Shown piece after piece: positions 52,574-61,355 of a stretch of DNA of 64,000 bases (positions within the stretch are counted from its first letter, which is position 1; the number at the start of each line of letters is the position of its first letter). Source of the DNA: SIG714 sp045629725 (GTDB lineage: Bacteria; Bacillota; Clostridia; Oscillospirales; CAG-272); the NCBI GenBank assembly GCA_045629725.1, contig JAZQRT010000015.1:1-64000 (forward strand), in the 5' to 3' direction. A program made the position numbers and the translations under genes. The notes below the pieces were generated by a model. That model worked only from the letters and a program-made list of their open reading frames with translations. It had not been told where the DNA came from and ran no database searches.

Positions 52574-53533
52574 ATGAGGGAGATCATAATAAACAAAAAC
52601 GATGCAGGGCAAAGGCTTGATAAATTTATCACTAAAAAATTCAAGACAATGCCCCTGCCCCTTATGTATCGGTATATAAGACAGAAAAAGATAAAACTAA
52701 ACGGAAAAAGAGCTGAAATAAACACCATGCTTTCAGAGGGCGATATTATAAAGCTATTCATTCCTGAGGAATTTTTTGAAGAAGGCTCCGCGGAATTTGC
52801 CTTTATGAAGCTTACTCCCCGTCTTGGTATCGTTTATGAGGACGAAAATATTTTACTTGTGGAAAAACGCTCGGGAATGATAGTTCACAGCGACGACGAG
52901 CAGGAAACGGATACTCTCATTGACCACGTTAAGGCATATTTATACCAAAAGGGAGAGTATGATCCCAAGGCTGAAAACAGCTTTGCTCCCTCTTTGTGTA
53001 ACAGAATAGACCGAAATACAGGGGGCATCGTAATTGCCGCTAAAAACGCAGAAACACTTCGCATAATCAATGAAAAAATAAGAAACAACGAGATCACAAA
53101 GAAATATCTTTGTGCCGCTCACGGCAAACTTCCAAAAAAAGAAGCAACTCTCACAGGCTGGCTCAGAAAGGATGCCGCCTCCAACATGGTGACTGTGTAT
53201 GAGAAAAAACCAAATTACCGTGATGCAAAGGAGATAATAACAAAATACCGTGTGCTTTCCGAGAAAAACGGAATGTCACTTTGCGAGGTAGAGCTGATAA
53301 CGGGGCGTACTCATCAGATCAGAGCGCATTTTTCGTCCATCGGACACCCGCTTCTCGGCGATGGTAAATACGGAGTGAATCGGGACGATAAGAAGAAGGG
53401 GTATAAGTTCCAAGCTCTTTATTCCTATCACCTCACCTTCAGTTTCAAGGGAAATGACGGAATTTTGTCCTATCTTTCGGGAAAGAGCTTTTCCGTTGAT
53501 TGCGACCATATTTGGTTCTTAAAGGAATTTTAA
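52574..53533 (+). CDS. RluA-family 23S rRNA pseudouridine synthase
   Basis: 319 aa from the ATG at 52574 (SD CGGAGG); the longer frame is rejected. N-terminal S4 RNA-binding domain (about 10-70; GQRLDKFITKKF), then the synthase with the catalytic Asp in CNRIDRNTGGIVIAAK and the RTHQIRAHFSSIGHPLLGD motif. Best match is the RluC/RluD-type group; the exact target uridine cannot be read from sequence. Confidence 0.92.
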   Translation: MREIIINKNDAGQRLDKFITKKFKTMPLPLMYRYIRQKKIKLNGKRAEINTMLSEGDIIKLFIPEEFFEEGSAEFAFMKLTPRLGIVYEDENILLVEKRSGMIVHSDDEQETDTLIDHVKAYLYQKGEYDPKAENSFAPSLCNRIDRNTGGIVIAAKNAETLRIINEKIRNNEITKKYLCAAHGKLPKKEATLTGWLRKDAASNMVTVYEKKPNYRDAKEIITKYRVLSEKNGMSLCEVELITGRTHQIRAHFSSIGHPLLGDGKYGVNRDDKKKGYKFQALYSYHLTFSFKGNDGILSYLSGKSFSVDCDHIWFLKEF

Positions 53534-53563
53534 AGTAATACCCAATTTATTGAGGAGGTAAAA

Positions 53564-54241
53564 ATGTTCAATATACTTGTTGCCGAGGACGACGGCGGAA
53601 CGCGTCGTCTTATGCGTGCAGTTCTTGAAGGCGGCGGATACCGTGTGATCACAGCTGAAAACGGTGTTGAAGCTCTGGAGCTTCTTGCCCATGAGCACGT
53701 GGATCTTATAGTTCTTGACGTTATGATGCCCCTTATGGACGGATATGAATTTACGAAAATTTTGCGTCAAGGCGGGGACGAAACCCCCATTCTCATGGTA
53801 ACGGCAAAACAGGGACAGGAAAGCATAAAAGAAGGCTTTATTTCAGGCACAGATGATTACATGGTCAAGCCCGTTGACGAGGAGGAGATGCTCCTCAGAA
53901 TTTCAGCACTTCTAAGACGCGCAAAGATCTCCAGTGAAAAAAAGATCACCGTGGGAGAAGTGGAATTTGACTACAACGGTTTCACATGTAAAAACAAAAA
54001 CGGAATGATCGAGCTGCCGCAAAAGGAGTTTTTGCTGATATTTAAGCTTCTCTCCAACAACAATAAAATATTTACCCGCAGAAGCCTTATGGATGAGATC
54101 TGGTCGATGGACAGCGAAACCGACGAACGTACCGTTGACGTACATATAAACCGCCTGAGAGAACGTTTCCGCGGAGTTGAGGACTTTGAGATCGTAACTG
54201 TAAGAGGACTTGGATATAAGGCGGTAATAAAACAACAATGA
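53564..54241 (+). CDS. OmpR-family response regulator
   Basis: 225 aa. Receiver domain (1-118) with phospho-acceptor Asp52 (VLDVMMP), acidic pair EDD near residue 8-10 and the conserved Lys in YMVKPVDEEE; winged-helix DNA-binding domain (about 128-222; RTVDVHINRLRERF). SD GAGGAGG. Its stop overlaps the kinase start by 4 nt (ATGA), an obligate pair. Confidence 0.95.
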   Translation: MFNILVAEDDGGTRRLMRAVLEGGGYRVITAENGVEALELLAHEHVDLIVLDVMMPLMDGYEFTKILRQGGDETPILMVTAKQGQESIKEGFISGTDDYMVKPVDEEEMLLRISALLRRAKISSEKKITVGEVEFDYNGFTCKNKNGMIELPQKEFLLIFKLLSNNNKIFTRRSLMDEIWSMDSETDERTVDVHINRLRERFRGVEDFEIVTVRGLGYKAVIKQQ

Positions 54242-55314
54242 AAAATTTTATTAAGTTTAATATTACAACTCTCAGAAAGGTAGTAACCAGATGGTTTATT
54301 ATCATTATTTCTGCATCGGGTGTTTTGTCAGCACTGCTTTTTACTGTTGCCTATTTTGCAGGAATGAAAATGACCATCGGACGAGAGGGGCTTATGATCG
54401 TGTGGCTATCCATCGTCGCCTCAACTCTTATCGGTATTCTGGTTGTAATTCCAATTTCAAGGTTTATTATCAAGCCGATACAGGACCTCAGTAATTCTGC
54501 CGATGAGATCGCACGAGGTAATTTTGACGTTAGAGTCAACGAAAAAAAAGGCCCTCGGGAGTTCCGAGAGCTTTATGAGAGCTTTAATAAAATGGCTGAG
54601 CAGTTGGGCGAAACCGAGATGTTCCGACAAAACTTCATAAACGATTTTTCCCATGAATTTAAAACCCCCATCGTATCAATAAGAGGATTTGCCCGTCAGC
54701 TTGAAAGAGATACAACGCTTACCGAGGAAAGGAAGCGTGAATATATATCGATAATTGCCGAGGAAGCCGAGCGTCTTTCCAATATGTCGGGAAACGTGTT
54801 GCTTCTTTCAAGGCTGGAAAATCAGCAGAGTATTTCCGGTGAGGACTGGATAGATCTTGACGAACAGATACGTCAGTGCATCCTTGTGCTTGAAAGAATG
54901 TGGAGCGGGAAGGACATTGAATTTGACGTTGAGCTTGAAAGTCTACGCTACCGCAGTAACGATGAAATGCTAAAGCAAATGTGGATAAACATTCTTTCCA
55001 ATGCGGTTAAATTTACGCCATCGGGCGGTAAGATCTTCGTTGGCGCAAAAAAGTCGGATAGCAACATTGAAGTCACCATCTCGGACACAGGAAGCGGTAT
55101 GGATGAAGTGACTCTTGAGCGTATGTTTGAGAAATTTTATCAAGCAGACACTTCAAGAGCTACAGAGGGCAACGGTCTTGGGCTTTCTCTTGTAAGACGT
55201 ATTGCTGAGCTTTGCAAAGCTCGGATAGAGGTATCAAGTAAAGTGGGCGAAGGAACAAGCTTTGTAATTCTTCTTCCTGTAAGATCTGATAACTTTGATT
55301 CTAAAGCCTGTTGA
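54238..55314 (+). CDS. Sensor histidine kinase with minimal external loop
   Basis: 358 aa. Two membrane helices (about 18-42 and 53-75) separated by only about ten residues, then HAMP (about 76-125), HisKA with His139 (SHEFKTPIVS) and HATPase_c (GNGLGLSLVRR). The tiny external loop suggests intramembrane or envelope-stress sensing, as in BceS-like kinases, but no ABC transporter is adjacent. The 3' end overlaps the convergent radical SAM gene by 14 nt. Confidence 0.93.
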   Translation: MKNFIKFNITTLRKVVTRWFIIIISASGVLSALLFTVAYFAGMKMTIGREGLMIVWLSIVASTLIGILVVIPISRFIIKPIQDLSNSADEIARGNFDVRVNEKKGPREFRELYESFNKMAEQLGETEMFRQNFINDFSHEFKTPIVSIRGFARQLERDTTLTEERKREYISIIAEEAERLSNMSGNVLLLSRLENQQSISGEDWIDLDEQIRQCILVLERMWSGKDIEFDVELESLRYRSNDEMLKQMWINILSNAVKFTPSGGKIFVGAKKSDSNIEVTISDTGSGMDEVTLERMFEKFYQADTSRATEGNGLGLSLVRRIAELCKARIEVSSKVGEGTSFVILLPVRSDNFDSKAC

Positions 55315-56134
55315 ATTTTGTTCTGTAGGAGCACCTTTGGCAAAGGTTTTCAAGGGCAATATGTTTTTTGAATCCTTCGAGCATGGCTTGGACGCGCTCC
55401 GATGACATTATATCCTCAATTTTATCATTGAATATATTTCCCAGTGTGATAGCGCCGTCACTGTCAAGGCAGCAAGGAACCACACGGCCGTCAGAAAGTA
55501 TACCGATCTGTTCGCGAAGACCGAGACAAAAGGCTTCTCCCTCGTATATGGGTGCTTCGGCATCGGGCCAATCGAATTTCTTGTCCCATTCAAGAAAAAT
55601 GCGGTCAGCAAGACGGAATCCCTTTTTGGTATTTACCCATTCGGCAGTGAAATACTGCCGGCAAAGCTCAAGAATCTCGGAGTTCAATACCTCAAGTCCT
55701 CCGGAATTCCAAAGACGAAAGACTGCAAAGGTGCCCTCCGCTGCGGCTTTTGATGCAAAATCAAAGCACCCTCTGAGATATGCCTCCATATCCTTTGAAA
55801 GATTGGCTTCAAAGCTGTGAAGGGAAATGTTCACACGGTAAAGACCGCACCCGAGTATACTGTCACCCATTTTTGGAAGAAGTGTACCGTTGGTGGTCAG
55901 TATTGGGCGAATACCTGCCTTATTTGTTTCTTTTATAAATTCAGGGAGCAGAGGATGAGCGGTGGGCTCTCCCATAAGGTGAAAAAACACACTTTTTGCA
56001 TAGGGCGAAACGGCACGGAGCGCCGACGAAAATTCCTCTTGAGTCATGGTTTTTGGTGCTCTTTTGGTCTTATGGCAAAAGGAGCAGTCAAGATTGCATA
56101 TATTAGTTATTTCTATGTACACGTTTGAAAACAA
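55301..56134 (-). CDS. Radical SAM/SPASM domain protein
   Basis: 277 aa. The radical SAM cluster motif C13-x3-C17-x2-C20 (CNLDCSFC) begins at residue 13. C-terminal cysteines (FCLGLREQ, VPCCLDSDG...LGNI, LCQRCSYR) fit a SPASM/twitch domain binding additional FeS clusters. Such enzymes modify peptides or cofactors. No precursor peptide or PqqD is adjacent, although a PqqD-like gene lies 30 kb away. Substrate unknown. It ends inside the histidine kinase gene on the opposite strand. Confidence 0.88.
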   Translation of the reverse strand: MFSNVYIEITNICNLDCSFCHKTKRAPKTMTQEEFSSALRAVSPYAKSVFFHLMGEPTAHPLLPEFIKETNKAGIRPILTTNGTLLPKMGDSILGCGLYRVNISLHSFEANLSKDMEAYLRGCFDFASKAAAEGTFAVFRLWNSGGLEVLNSEILELCRQYFTAEWVNTKKGFRLADRIFLEWDKKFDWPDAEAPIYEGEAFCLGLREQIGILSDGRVVPCCLDSDGAITLGNIFNDKIEDIMSSERVQAMLEGFKKHIALENLCQRCSYRTKFNRL

Positions 56135-56204
56135 AAAATCACATCCTTTGGTTTATCATTATTATACCCGTTAGTAAGATGAATTGTCAAGTATTATATT
56201 CTTG

Positions 56205-56233
56205 TTGACATTCATTATGAGGTGTGATATATT
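56205..56233 (+). promoter_or_regulatory. SigA promoter
   Basis: TTGACA (56205-56210), 17-bp spacer, TATATT (56228-56233), 30 bp before the PH-like membrane protein gene. Confidence 0.75.
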
Positions 56234-56262
56234 ATAGTCAAGGAAAACGGGAGGGAAATATA

Positions 56263-56820
56263 ATGAATTATAACAAGAATGATTTTGATTTTTGCAGATC
56301 ATATATGGTCGCAGATGAGAGAATAATATGGAAAGGAAAGCCTGACACAAAGATTCGTTTTTCTTCCGATCTTCATACCTTGGTGTTTGGAATATTTTGG
56401 CTTGGTTTTTCCTTGTTTTGGTGCTCCGGAGTATACGCAAGCGGCGGTGGAATGATGGCTTTTTTTGGTCTTCCATTCGTGGCTATCGGTATTTATCTTG
56501 TTGTGGGAAAGCCGATTCATTCCGCAATTAAACGCAAGAATACCGCATACGTTATAACCAATATGAAGATCATTCGCGCCTGCGGAAACAAGATCGACAC
56601 CATGGACGGCAGAGATCTGCCAAGACTCAACATAAAGGGCTTCAGCGACGGAATGGGAACTATCCATTTCGGAGAACAGATAGTTTATAGAAAAAACAAC
56701 AGGACCTACAACGGCTATTCGGGCGGTGATTTCTGTCTTGAGGCTGTTCCGGTAAAAGAAGTTCAAATGGCGATCAATGAAATGATAGAGGCAAACTCAT
56801 CTAACGTTACAGCTGAATAA
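56263..56820 (+). CDS. Membrane protein with bacterial PH-like domain
   Basis: 185 aa from the ATG at 56263 (SD GGGAGG). The segment RIIWKGKPD and, after two membrane helices (about 42-60 and 66-84), a beta-rich region with TAYVITNMKIIRACGNKIDTM resemble YdbS/bPH2-like proteins, in which a WxGxP start and an ITN-R-I motif are typical. No known role. Monocistronic between its own promoter and terminator. Confidence 0.65.
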   Translation: MNYNKNDFDFCRSYMVADERIIWKGKPDTKIRFSSDLHTLVFGIFWLGFSLFWCSGVYASGGGMMAFFGLPFVAIGIYLVVGKPIHSAIKRKNTAYVITNMKIIRACGNKIDTMDGRDLPRLNIKGFSDGMGTIHFGEQIVYRKNNRTYNGYSGGDFCLEAVPVKEVQMAINEMIEANSSNVTAE

Positions 56821-56843
56821 AGAATGATCAATCAAAAAATATA

Positions 56844-56888
56844 TGGGTATGTAAAACTCAGCTTGAGCTTTTTGCATACCCGTTTTTT
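56844..56888 (+). terminator. Intrinsic terminator
   Basis: GGGTATG-T-AAAA (56844-56855) pairs with TTTT-TG-CATACCC (to 56881), followed by GTTTTTT. Ends the PH-like gene. Confidence 0.8.
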
Positions 56889-56911
56889 ATAGTATCACTT
56901 AACAGTAAAGA

Positions 56912-56970
56912 AAAAGACTATGAAAGCCTATACTCTCATAGTCTTTTGGGTTGCGCTTCAACCCTTTTTT
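56912..56970. terminator. Tandem terminators between convergent genes
   Basis: AAAAGACTATGA (56912-56923) pairs with TCATAGTCTTTT (56936-56947) and ends the minus-strand RsgI-like gene with TTTTTCTTT. GGGTTG/CAACCC (56948-56964) followed by TTTTTT works on the plus strand. Confidence 0.8.
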
Positions 56971-56999
56971 GAAATTTGGAAAATTATTTTATTGGATGC

Positions 57000-58196
57000 C
57001 TATTTTTTTATTTCGCTTTCCGTATATTCCAATATCTCTCCTTTTTTTGAAGAAATCTTTATATCATATCGCGTTGATTCATTTTTTACATATATATGAT
57101 AAATGAAGCTTCCGTCCTCTTGCAAAGTAATGCTCTTATAATACAATCCCTTAACCTCAAAGCTGAGTTTGTTTGCAAATATCCTACCTGCTTCAGTAGG
57201 CGTTATATGTCCCTCGGGAACTTCCATGAGTGAAATTATTATTGCGCTCGGAAGGTCAGGCGCGCTTCTGTTCAAATACTCTCCTGTAATAGCATCTATT
57301 ATCGAAGTAGCAACAGTGCCGCCTATGCTTTCCTTTATCATATACCTTACTTTATAAACGGCACGGCCTTCTTCAACACATAAAATAACTGATGGGAATT
57401 TTAAATATTTTTCATTTATTCCCATGTTTTTAAAGGAATCTTTCACCTTTTGAACTGCTCCGTCTTTGCCAATGTATTCCACGACAGTCTGTGTAAAATC
57501 ATCATCTCCCAATAAATGACAGAGCTCCGCTACCGAAAGCTTGGCAAGAGCACTGTACCTCATTTCTGTCTTAAGTTCAGGTCTTGCTTCCAAAATAGTA
57601 TTGATAAGCTGAGCCTTTCCTGTTGAAATTCCGTATTGTTTCGCAATAGATTTCAGTTCCTTGTCAACTTTTATCATCTGGCTAATCAATTCCACGTCAA
57701 AATTATCCGTGTTTATAAGAGAGTCTATCTCCTTTGTCAGCCTTTCACAAAGCTCCGTAGTATCCTTCTCGCCTTCAACTGTAAGCAGGATCGAATTGGT
57801 TATGGAATCTATATACCCCTTAGTAAACATTGACCCTACAAGGGCGTTCACCGTGACCTCAATACTGCTGCCATTAAAATCCATGTTTCCGACAACCTGA
57901 GCGCCATCTTCATTAAGGGGCACCACCTCCAATACTTTTTCCTTTTCGTTGACTTTTATCTCAAGGCTTGGATTTACGTCAAGAGAAACCGTTGTAGCAA
58001 CTGCATAATTATTTTGGTAAATAAAAACTCCCGCAAATCCAACCAATAAAATTACAAGCCCCATACAAACTGCCGCAGCTTTTCGATCAAAGTAAAAATT
58101 CCATTTTTTATTCTTTACCACTTCCGACGGCGCCGCTTCAAGGATCATTTCCTCGTCTATGCCTCCAAGCTGTATATAAATATTTTTATTCGTCAT
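57000..58196 (-). CDS. RsgI-like membrane-anchored anti-sigma-type protein
   Basis: 398 aa. Short cytoplasmic N-terminus (1-38), one membrane helix (about 39-60), then the extracytoplasmic RsgI-family segment SLDVNPSLEIKVN at 71-83, whose Asn75-Pro76 matches the bond self-cleaved in characterised RsgI proteins. A helical region (about 110-260) and a PepSY-like C-terminal region (about 315-398; TPTEAGRIFANK) follow. The start overlaps the sigma factor stop by 4 nt, so the two form an operon. The N-terminus is shorter than the classical RsgI anti-SigI domain. Confidence 0.75.
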   Translation of the reverse strand: MTNKNIYIQLGGIDEEMILEAAPSEVVKNKKWNFYFDRKAAAVCMGLVILLVGFAGVFIYQNNYAVATTVSLDVNPSLEIKVNEKEKVLEVVPLNEDGAQVVGNMDFNGSSIEVTVNALVGSMFTKGYIDSITNSILLTVEGEKDTTELCERLTKEIDSLINTDNFDVELISQMIKVDKELKSIAKQYGISTGKAQLINTILEARPELKTEMRYSALAKLSVAELCHLLGDDDFTQTVVEYIGKDGAVQKVKDSFKNMGINEKYLKFPSVILCVEEGRAVYKVRYMIKESIGGTVATSIIDAITGEYLNRSAPDLPSAIIISLMEVPEGHITPTEAGRIFANKLSFEVKGLYYKSITLQEDGSFIYHIYVKNESTRYDIKISSKKGEILEYTESEIKK

Positions 58197-58750
58197 ACAA
58201 TAAAGCCCTCCTTATCAAGAAATTTTTTTAGTTTTTTTCGTGTTCTGTGAAGAAGTACGGTCACGGCGTTTTCACTCATGCGGTATTCCTCGGCGATCTC
58301 GGCAACTGTGCTTGAGTACCAGTACCTACGTAAAAATATCTTTCTCGTCCTTTGAGGCAGAGAATGCAAAAAATTATTAAGGGACTGCCTCAAAGCAACG
58401 CTGTCACCGATATCACTTCCGCTATTACCATCGGGAATACACTGGGTAAGTTCGTCCAATACCATCATAACTTCCCCGCATCTTTTTATCGCATGCTTTT
58501 TTTCATACACGTTTAAGGAAAGAGTACGGGAAATCAATCCAACGTAAGATTTCAAAGACTTGGGTGAGGCAGGAGGGATAGTTATCCAAACTTTGAGATA
58601 TATATCGTTTTCTACCTCGTCAACATCATCGTCGTTTGATAGAATCTGAGCGGCAATATACCTGCAGTACCGTCCATATTTTGCTTTAGTTTCAAAAATT
58701 GCACGTTCCTTACGTTCTTTATAAAGCTCGATTATGTCTTTATCCTCCAT
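58193..58750 (-). CDS. ECF-like sigma-70 family RNA polymerase sigma factor
   Basis: 185 aa. Region 2 (about 20-85; DVDEVENDIYLKVW) and region 4 (about 125-180; LPQRTRKIFLRRYWYSSTVAEIAEEYRMSE in part) with the HTH VAEIAEEYRMSENAVTVLLHRTRKKL. The linker is short with no region 3. It precedes the RsgI-like gene, whose product is its probable regulator. An ECF-type sigma with an RsgI-like partner has been noted in Clostridia; the inducing signal is unknown. Confidence 0.88.
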   Translation of the reverse strand: MEDKDIIELYKERKERAIFETKAKYGRYCRYIAAQILSNDDDVDEVENDIYLKVWITIPPASPKSLKSYVGLISRTLSLNVYEKKHAIKRCGEVMMVLDELTQCIPDGNSGSDIGDSVALRQSLNNFLHSLPQRTRKIFLRRYWYSSTVAEIAEEYRMSENAVTVLLHRTRKKLKKFLDKEGFIV

Positions 58751-58930
58751 GTTCTCACTCCCTTCGTTGATTTTTAGTATATCTGCTTCACATTCAGTAT
58801 TTTAAAGGTCCCTTCACCCTAATAAACAGGAAACACTTGTATTTTATTACATACTATTTTATTTTTTCGGAAATAAAAAGGCTGTAAAAACCACCTCGAG
58901 TTTTTCAGCCCATTTATTGTTATATAAATT

Positions 58931-60370
58931 TTACGGTGTGGGAAGCACCACTGTAAAGCAGCACCACTTCTCTTCCTCGCTGTCAACACTTATCCTGCCG
59001 CCCATGGCTTCAACGATGGTGCGTGAAATATAAAGTCCAAGACCAACGCCCGATTTATCAAGTCCGCGGCTCTTATCCGCTTTATAAAATCTGTCAAAGA
59101 CATATTTCAACTCATCCTTAGGTATGCCCTTTCCCTCGTTATAAACCTCGATCTTAACTTTTTTTGTTTCAGGCTGTGTAACCTTAAGTCTTAAAATTCC
59201 CTTTTCATAGGAGAATTTAATGGCGTTATCGACGAGATTATATATAACCTGATGTATCGCATCCGAATCTGCAAGCACGGACATTTTTTCCCTTTCAAAA
59301 TCAATATCAACATCAAGCTTTTTAGCTTCAATTCTTGACTCGTTTGAAAGCATGATCTCAACGGATTTGGAGCATATATCAAACTCTTGGATATTGAATT
59401 TGCGGTCGCCCGCTTGGATACGCGATATATCAAGCAGCGTTCCCACAAGCCTTGAAAGACGCCTTACCTCAGTTGCAACGATGCCGAGATAATAATCCTG
59501 CTTTTCTCTCGGGATCGCTCCGTCAAGTATACCGTCAATATAACCCGAAATTATGGTCATAGGAGTTCTCAGGTCATGTGAAACATTGGCAAGGAATCCG
59601 CTCCTTAATTTTTCAAGCTCGGAAAGTGATTCCGCCATGCTGTTCATTGTGGTTGCAAGCTCTGCTATCTCGTCCTTTCCAACCACCTGTACTCTTACGT
59701 CAAAATTACCGACAGCAAAGCATTTTGCCGCTTTATCTATATTCTTAAGAGGAATTACGATCCTTTCCGAAATGAAATAGCATCCGATCATTCCGGCAAT
59801 AAGGACGAGTATGGCAATTTTGGACATAGTTCCAACCATACTGCTTACAAACGCCGACACACCCTTTACAGGTGACGCTGCAAACACGATTCCGTGATGA
59901 TCTCCTGTAGATAGCTCAATGGCGTTTATCCAATATTCCTCAGCAAAAAAGCCCTCCACCTCGCCTGTATATGAATATGAATGCTCCGATCTTAATACTT
60001 CATTCATCATAAACTGCGGAACAGTCTTGTTTCTGAGCTTTGCACCGCTGCTGCAAACACTCACGCTTCCATTGGGATTAGCTATAAATATTACTGTATT
60101 GGTACAATCTGCAATTCCCGAAAGCTGAGTTTCAAGTGAATCGCCTTCATCCTTTATAAATGAAAAATAATCTTTTCCCTCGTCATCCTCTATGTATTCC
60201 GCATATACTCTGTCCACCATTACCTTTACAGATTCTGCCGCATGAACAACACTGTTTGTCTTTTCGTTTGAGGAAACCATTCCCACAAACATAAAATACA
60301 AAAACGAAAAGCTCACTGCAAAGGTCAATAAAAAGCACAGCATATATTTGACAAAAACACTTTTAAACAT
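58931..60370 (-). CDS. Sensor histidine kinase
   Basis: 479 aa from the ATG at 60370 (SD AGAGG); the longer in-frame extension is rejected because it runs across the intergenic hairpin. Membrane helix at about 8-31, a large external PAS/Cache-like domain (about 32-178), second helix at about 181-200, HAMP, HisKA with His265 (NVSHDLRTPM), and HATPase_c (GVGLGLYISRTIVEAMGG). Partner of the regulator encoded just upstream. Confidence 0.94.
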   Translation of the reverse strand: MFKSVFVKYMLCFLLTFAVSFSFLYFMFVGMVSSNEKTNSVVHAAESVKVMVDRVYAEYIEDDEGKDYFSFIKDEGDSLETQLSGIADCTNTVIFIANPNGSVSVCSSGAKLRNKTVPQFMMNEVLRSEHSYSYTGEVEGFFAEEYWINAIELSTGDHHGIVFAASPVKGVSAFVSSMVGTMSKIAILVLIAGMIGCYFISERIVIPLKNIDKAAKCFAVGNFDVRVQVVGKDEIAELATTMNSMAESLSELEKLRSGFLANVSHDLRTPMTIISGYIDGILDGAIPREKQDYYLGIVATEVRRLSRLVGTLLDISRIQAGDRKFNIQEFDICSKSVEIMLSNESRIEAKKLDVDIDFEREKMSVLADSDAIHQVIYNLVDNAIKFSYEKGILRLKVTQPETKKVKIEVYNEGKGIPKDELKYVFDRFYKADKSRGLDKSGVGLGLYISRTIVEAMGGRISVDSEEEKWCCFTVVLPTP

Positions 60371-60387
60371 TCTGCACCTCTTTAAAC

Positions 60388-60415
60388 AAAAAGCGGCACC
60401 GTTGTTCGATGCCGC
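60388..60415 (-). terminator. Terminator-like hairpin between regulator and kinase genes
   Basis: Minus strand GCGGCA/TGCCGC stem (60410-60415 with 60393-60398) with an 11-nt loop and TTTTTG after it, inside the two-component operon. Probably lowers kinase relative to regulator. Confidence 0.6.
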
Positions 60416-60448
60416 CTGTAATATCTGACTTACCGTCAAAATCCATGA

Positions 60449-61141
60449 TTATTCAAAAACCTCAAATTTGTAGCCAACGCCCCAAACTGTCTTGAGTGCC
60501 CATTTATCGGAAACACCCTCAAGCTTTTCACGAAGACGCTTTACATGCACGTCAACTGTACGTGAGTCACCGAGATAATCAAAGCTCCAAACCTTGTCAA
60601 GAAGCTGATCTCTTGAGAAAACTCTGTTGCAGTTGGAAGCAAGGAAATACAAAAGGAGAAGTTCTTTGGGCGGAATATCCACACTCTTTCCTTTAAGCTT
60701 AAGCTCATACTTCTGCTTGCTTATCTCAATATTATCAAATCTTACAACCTCATCGGACTCAGTTGTTTCTCTGGGATTTGAACGGCGAAGAACAGCCTTG
60801 ATTCTTGCAGAAAGCTCCTTCATATCAAAAGGCTTAACAATAAAATCATCCGCTCCAAGCTCAAGTCCGAGAACCTTATCAAAAGTCTCACCCTTTGCCG
60901 TGATCATGATAATAGGCTTTGACGAAACCTCTCTGATCTGGCGGCAAACCTCCCAGCCGTCTTTTCTCGGGAGCATAATATCAAGCAGAACAATATCCGG
61001 ATCATAGGATTTGAAGGAACTAACACCTTCAACTCCGTCGTTTGCGGTCTTAACTTCATATCCGCTGTTTTCAAGATAAAGCTTTATCATCTCGCATATA
61101 TTCACGTCATCATCAATGACGAGGATTTTTGTATCCATCAT
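60449..61141 (-). CDS. OmpR-family response regulator
   Basis: 230 aa. Receiver with Asp54 (VLLDIMLP), acidic pair DDD at 10-12 and Lys in FIVKPFDMKE; winged-helix domain (about 130-228; GDSRTVDVHVKRLREKL, VWGVGYKFE). SD GGGAGG; the start is the ATG at 61141 or the adjacent ATG at 61138. PhoP/YycF-like overall. Partner kinase lies 78 nt downstream. Confidence 0.95.
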   Translation of the reverse strand: MMDTKILVIDDDVNICEMIKLYLENSGYEVKTANDGVEGVSSFKSYDPDIVLLDIMLPRKDGWEVCRQIREVSSKPIIMITAKGETFDKVLGLELGADDFIVKPFDMKELSARIKAVLRRSNPRETTESDEVVRFDNIEISKQKYELKLKGKSVDIPPKELLLLYFLASNCNRVFSRDQLLDKVWSFDYLGDSRTVDVHVKRLREKLEGVSDKWALKTVWGVGYKFEVFE

Positions 61142-61286
61142 AATATTTTACCTCCCTAAATTGTACTAAAAGCCAATTTTCTAAACTATATTAGTATTTT
61201 ACACTATTTTACCATCTTTGTCAACAGTTATATATGAAACATTTATACATAAGTGAAAATATTTTTTAAATAATTGATAAATAAAC

Positions 61287-61315
61287 TTGATTATTTCAGT
61301 TTTTTGTATTATAAT
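61287..61315 (+). promoter_or_regulatory. SigA promoter of ychF
   Basis: TTGATT (61287-61292), 17-bp spacer, TATAAT (61310-61315), about 40 bp before the start. Confidence 0.8.
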
Positions 61316-61355
61316 GCCTTTTGAATATATTATTTTCACTTTTATGAGGTATTCT

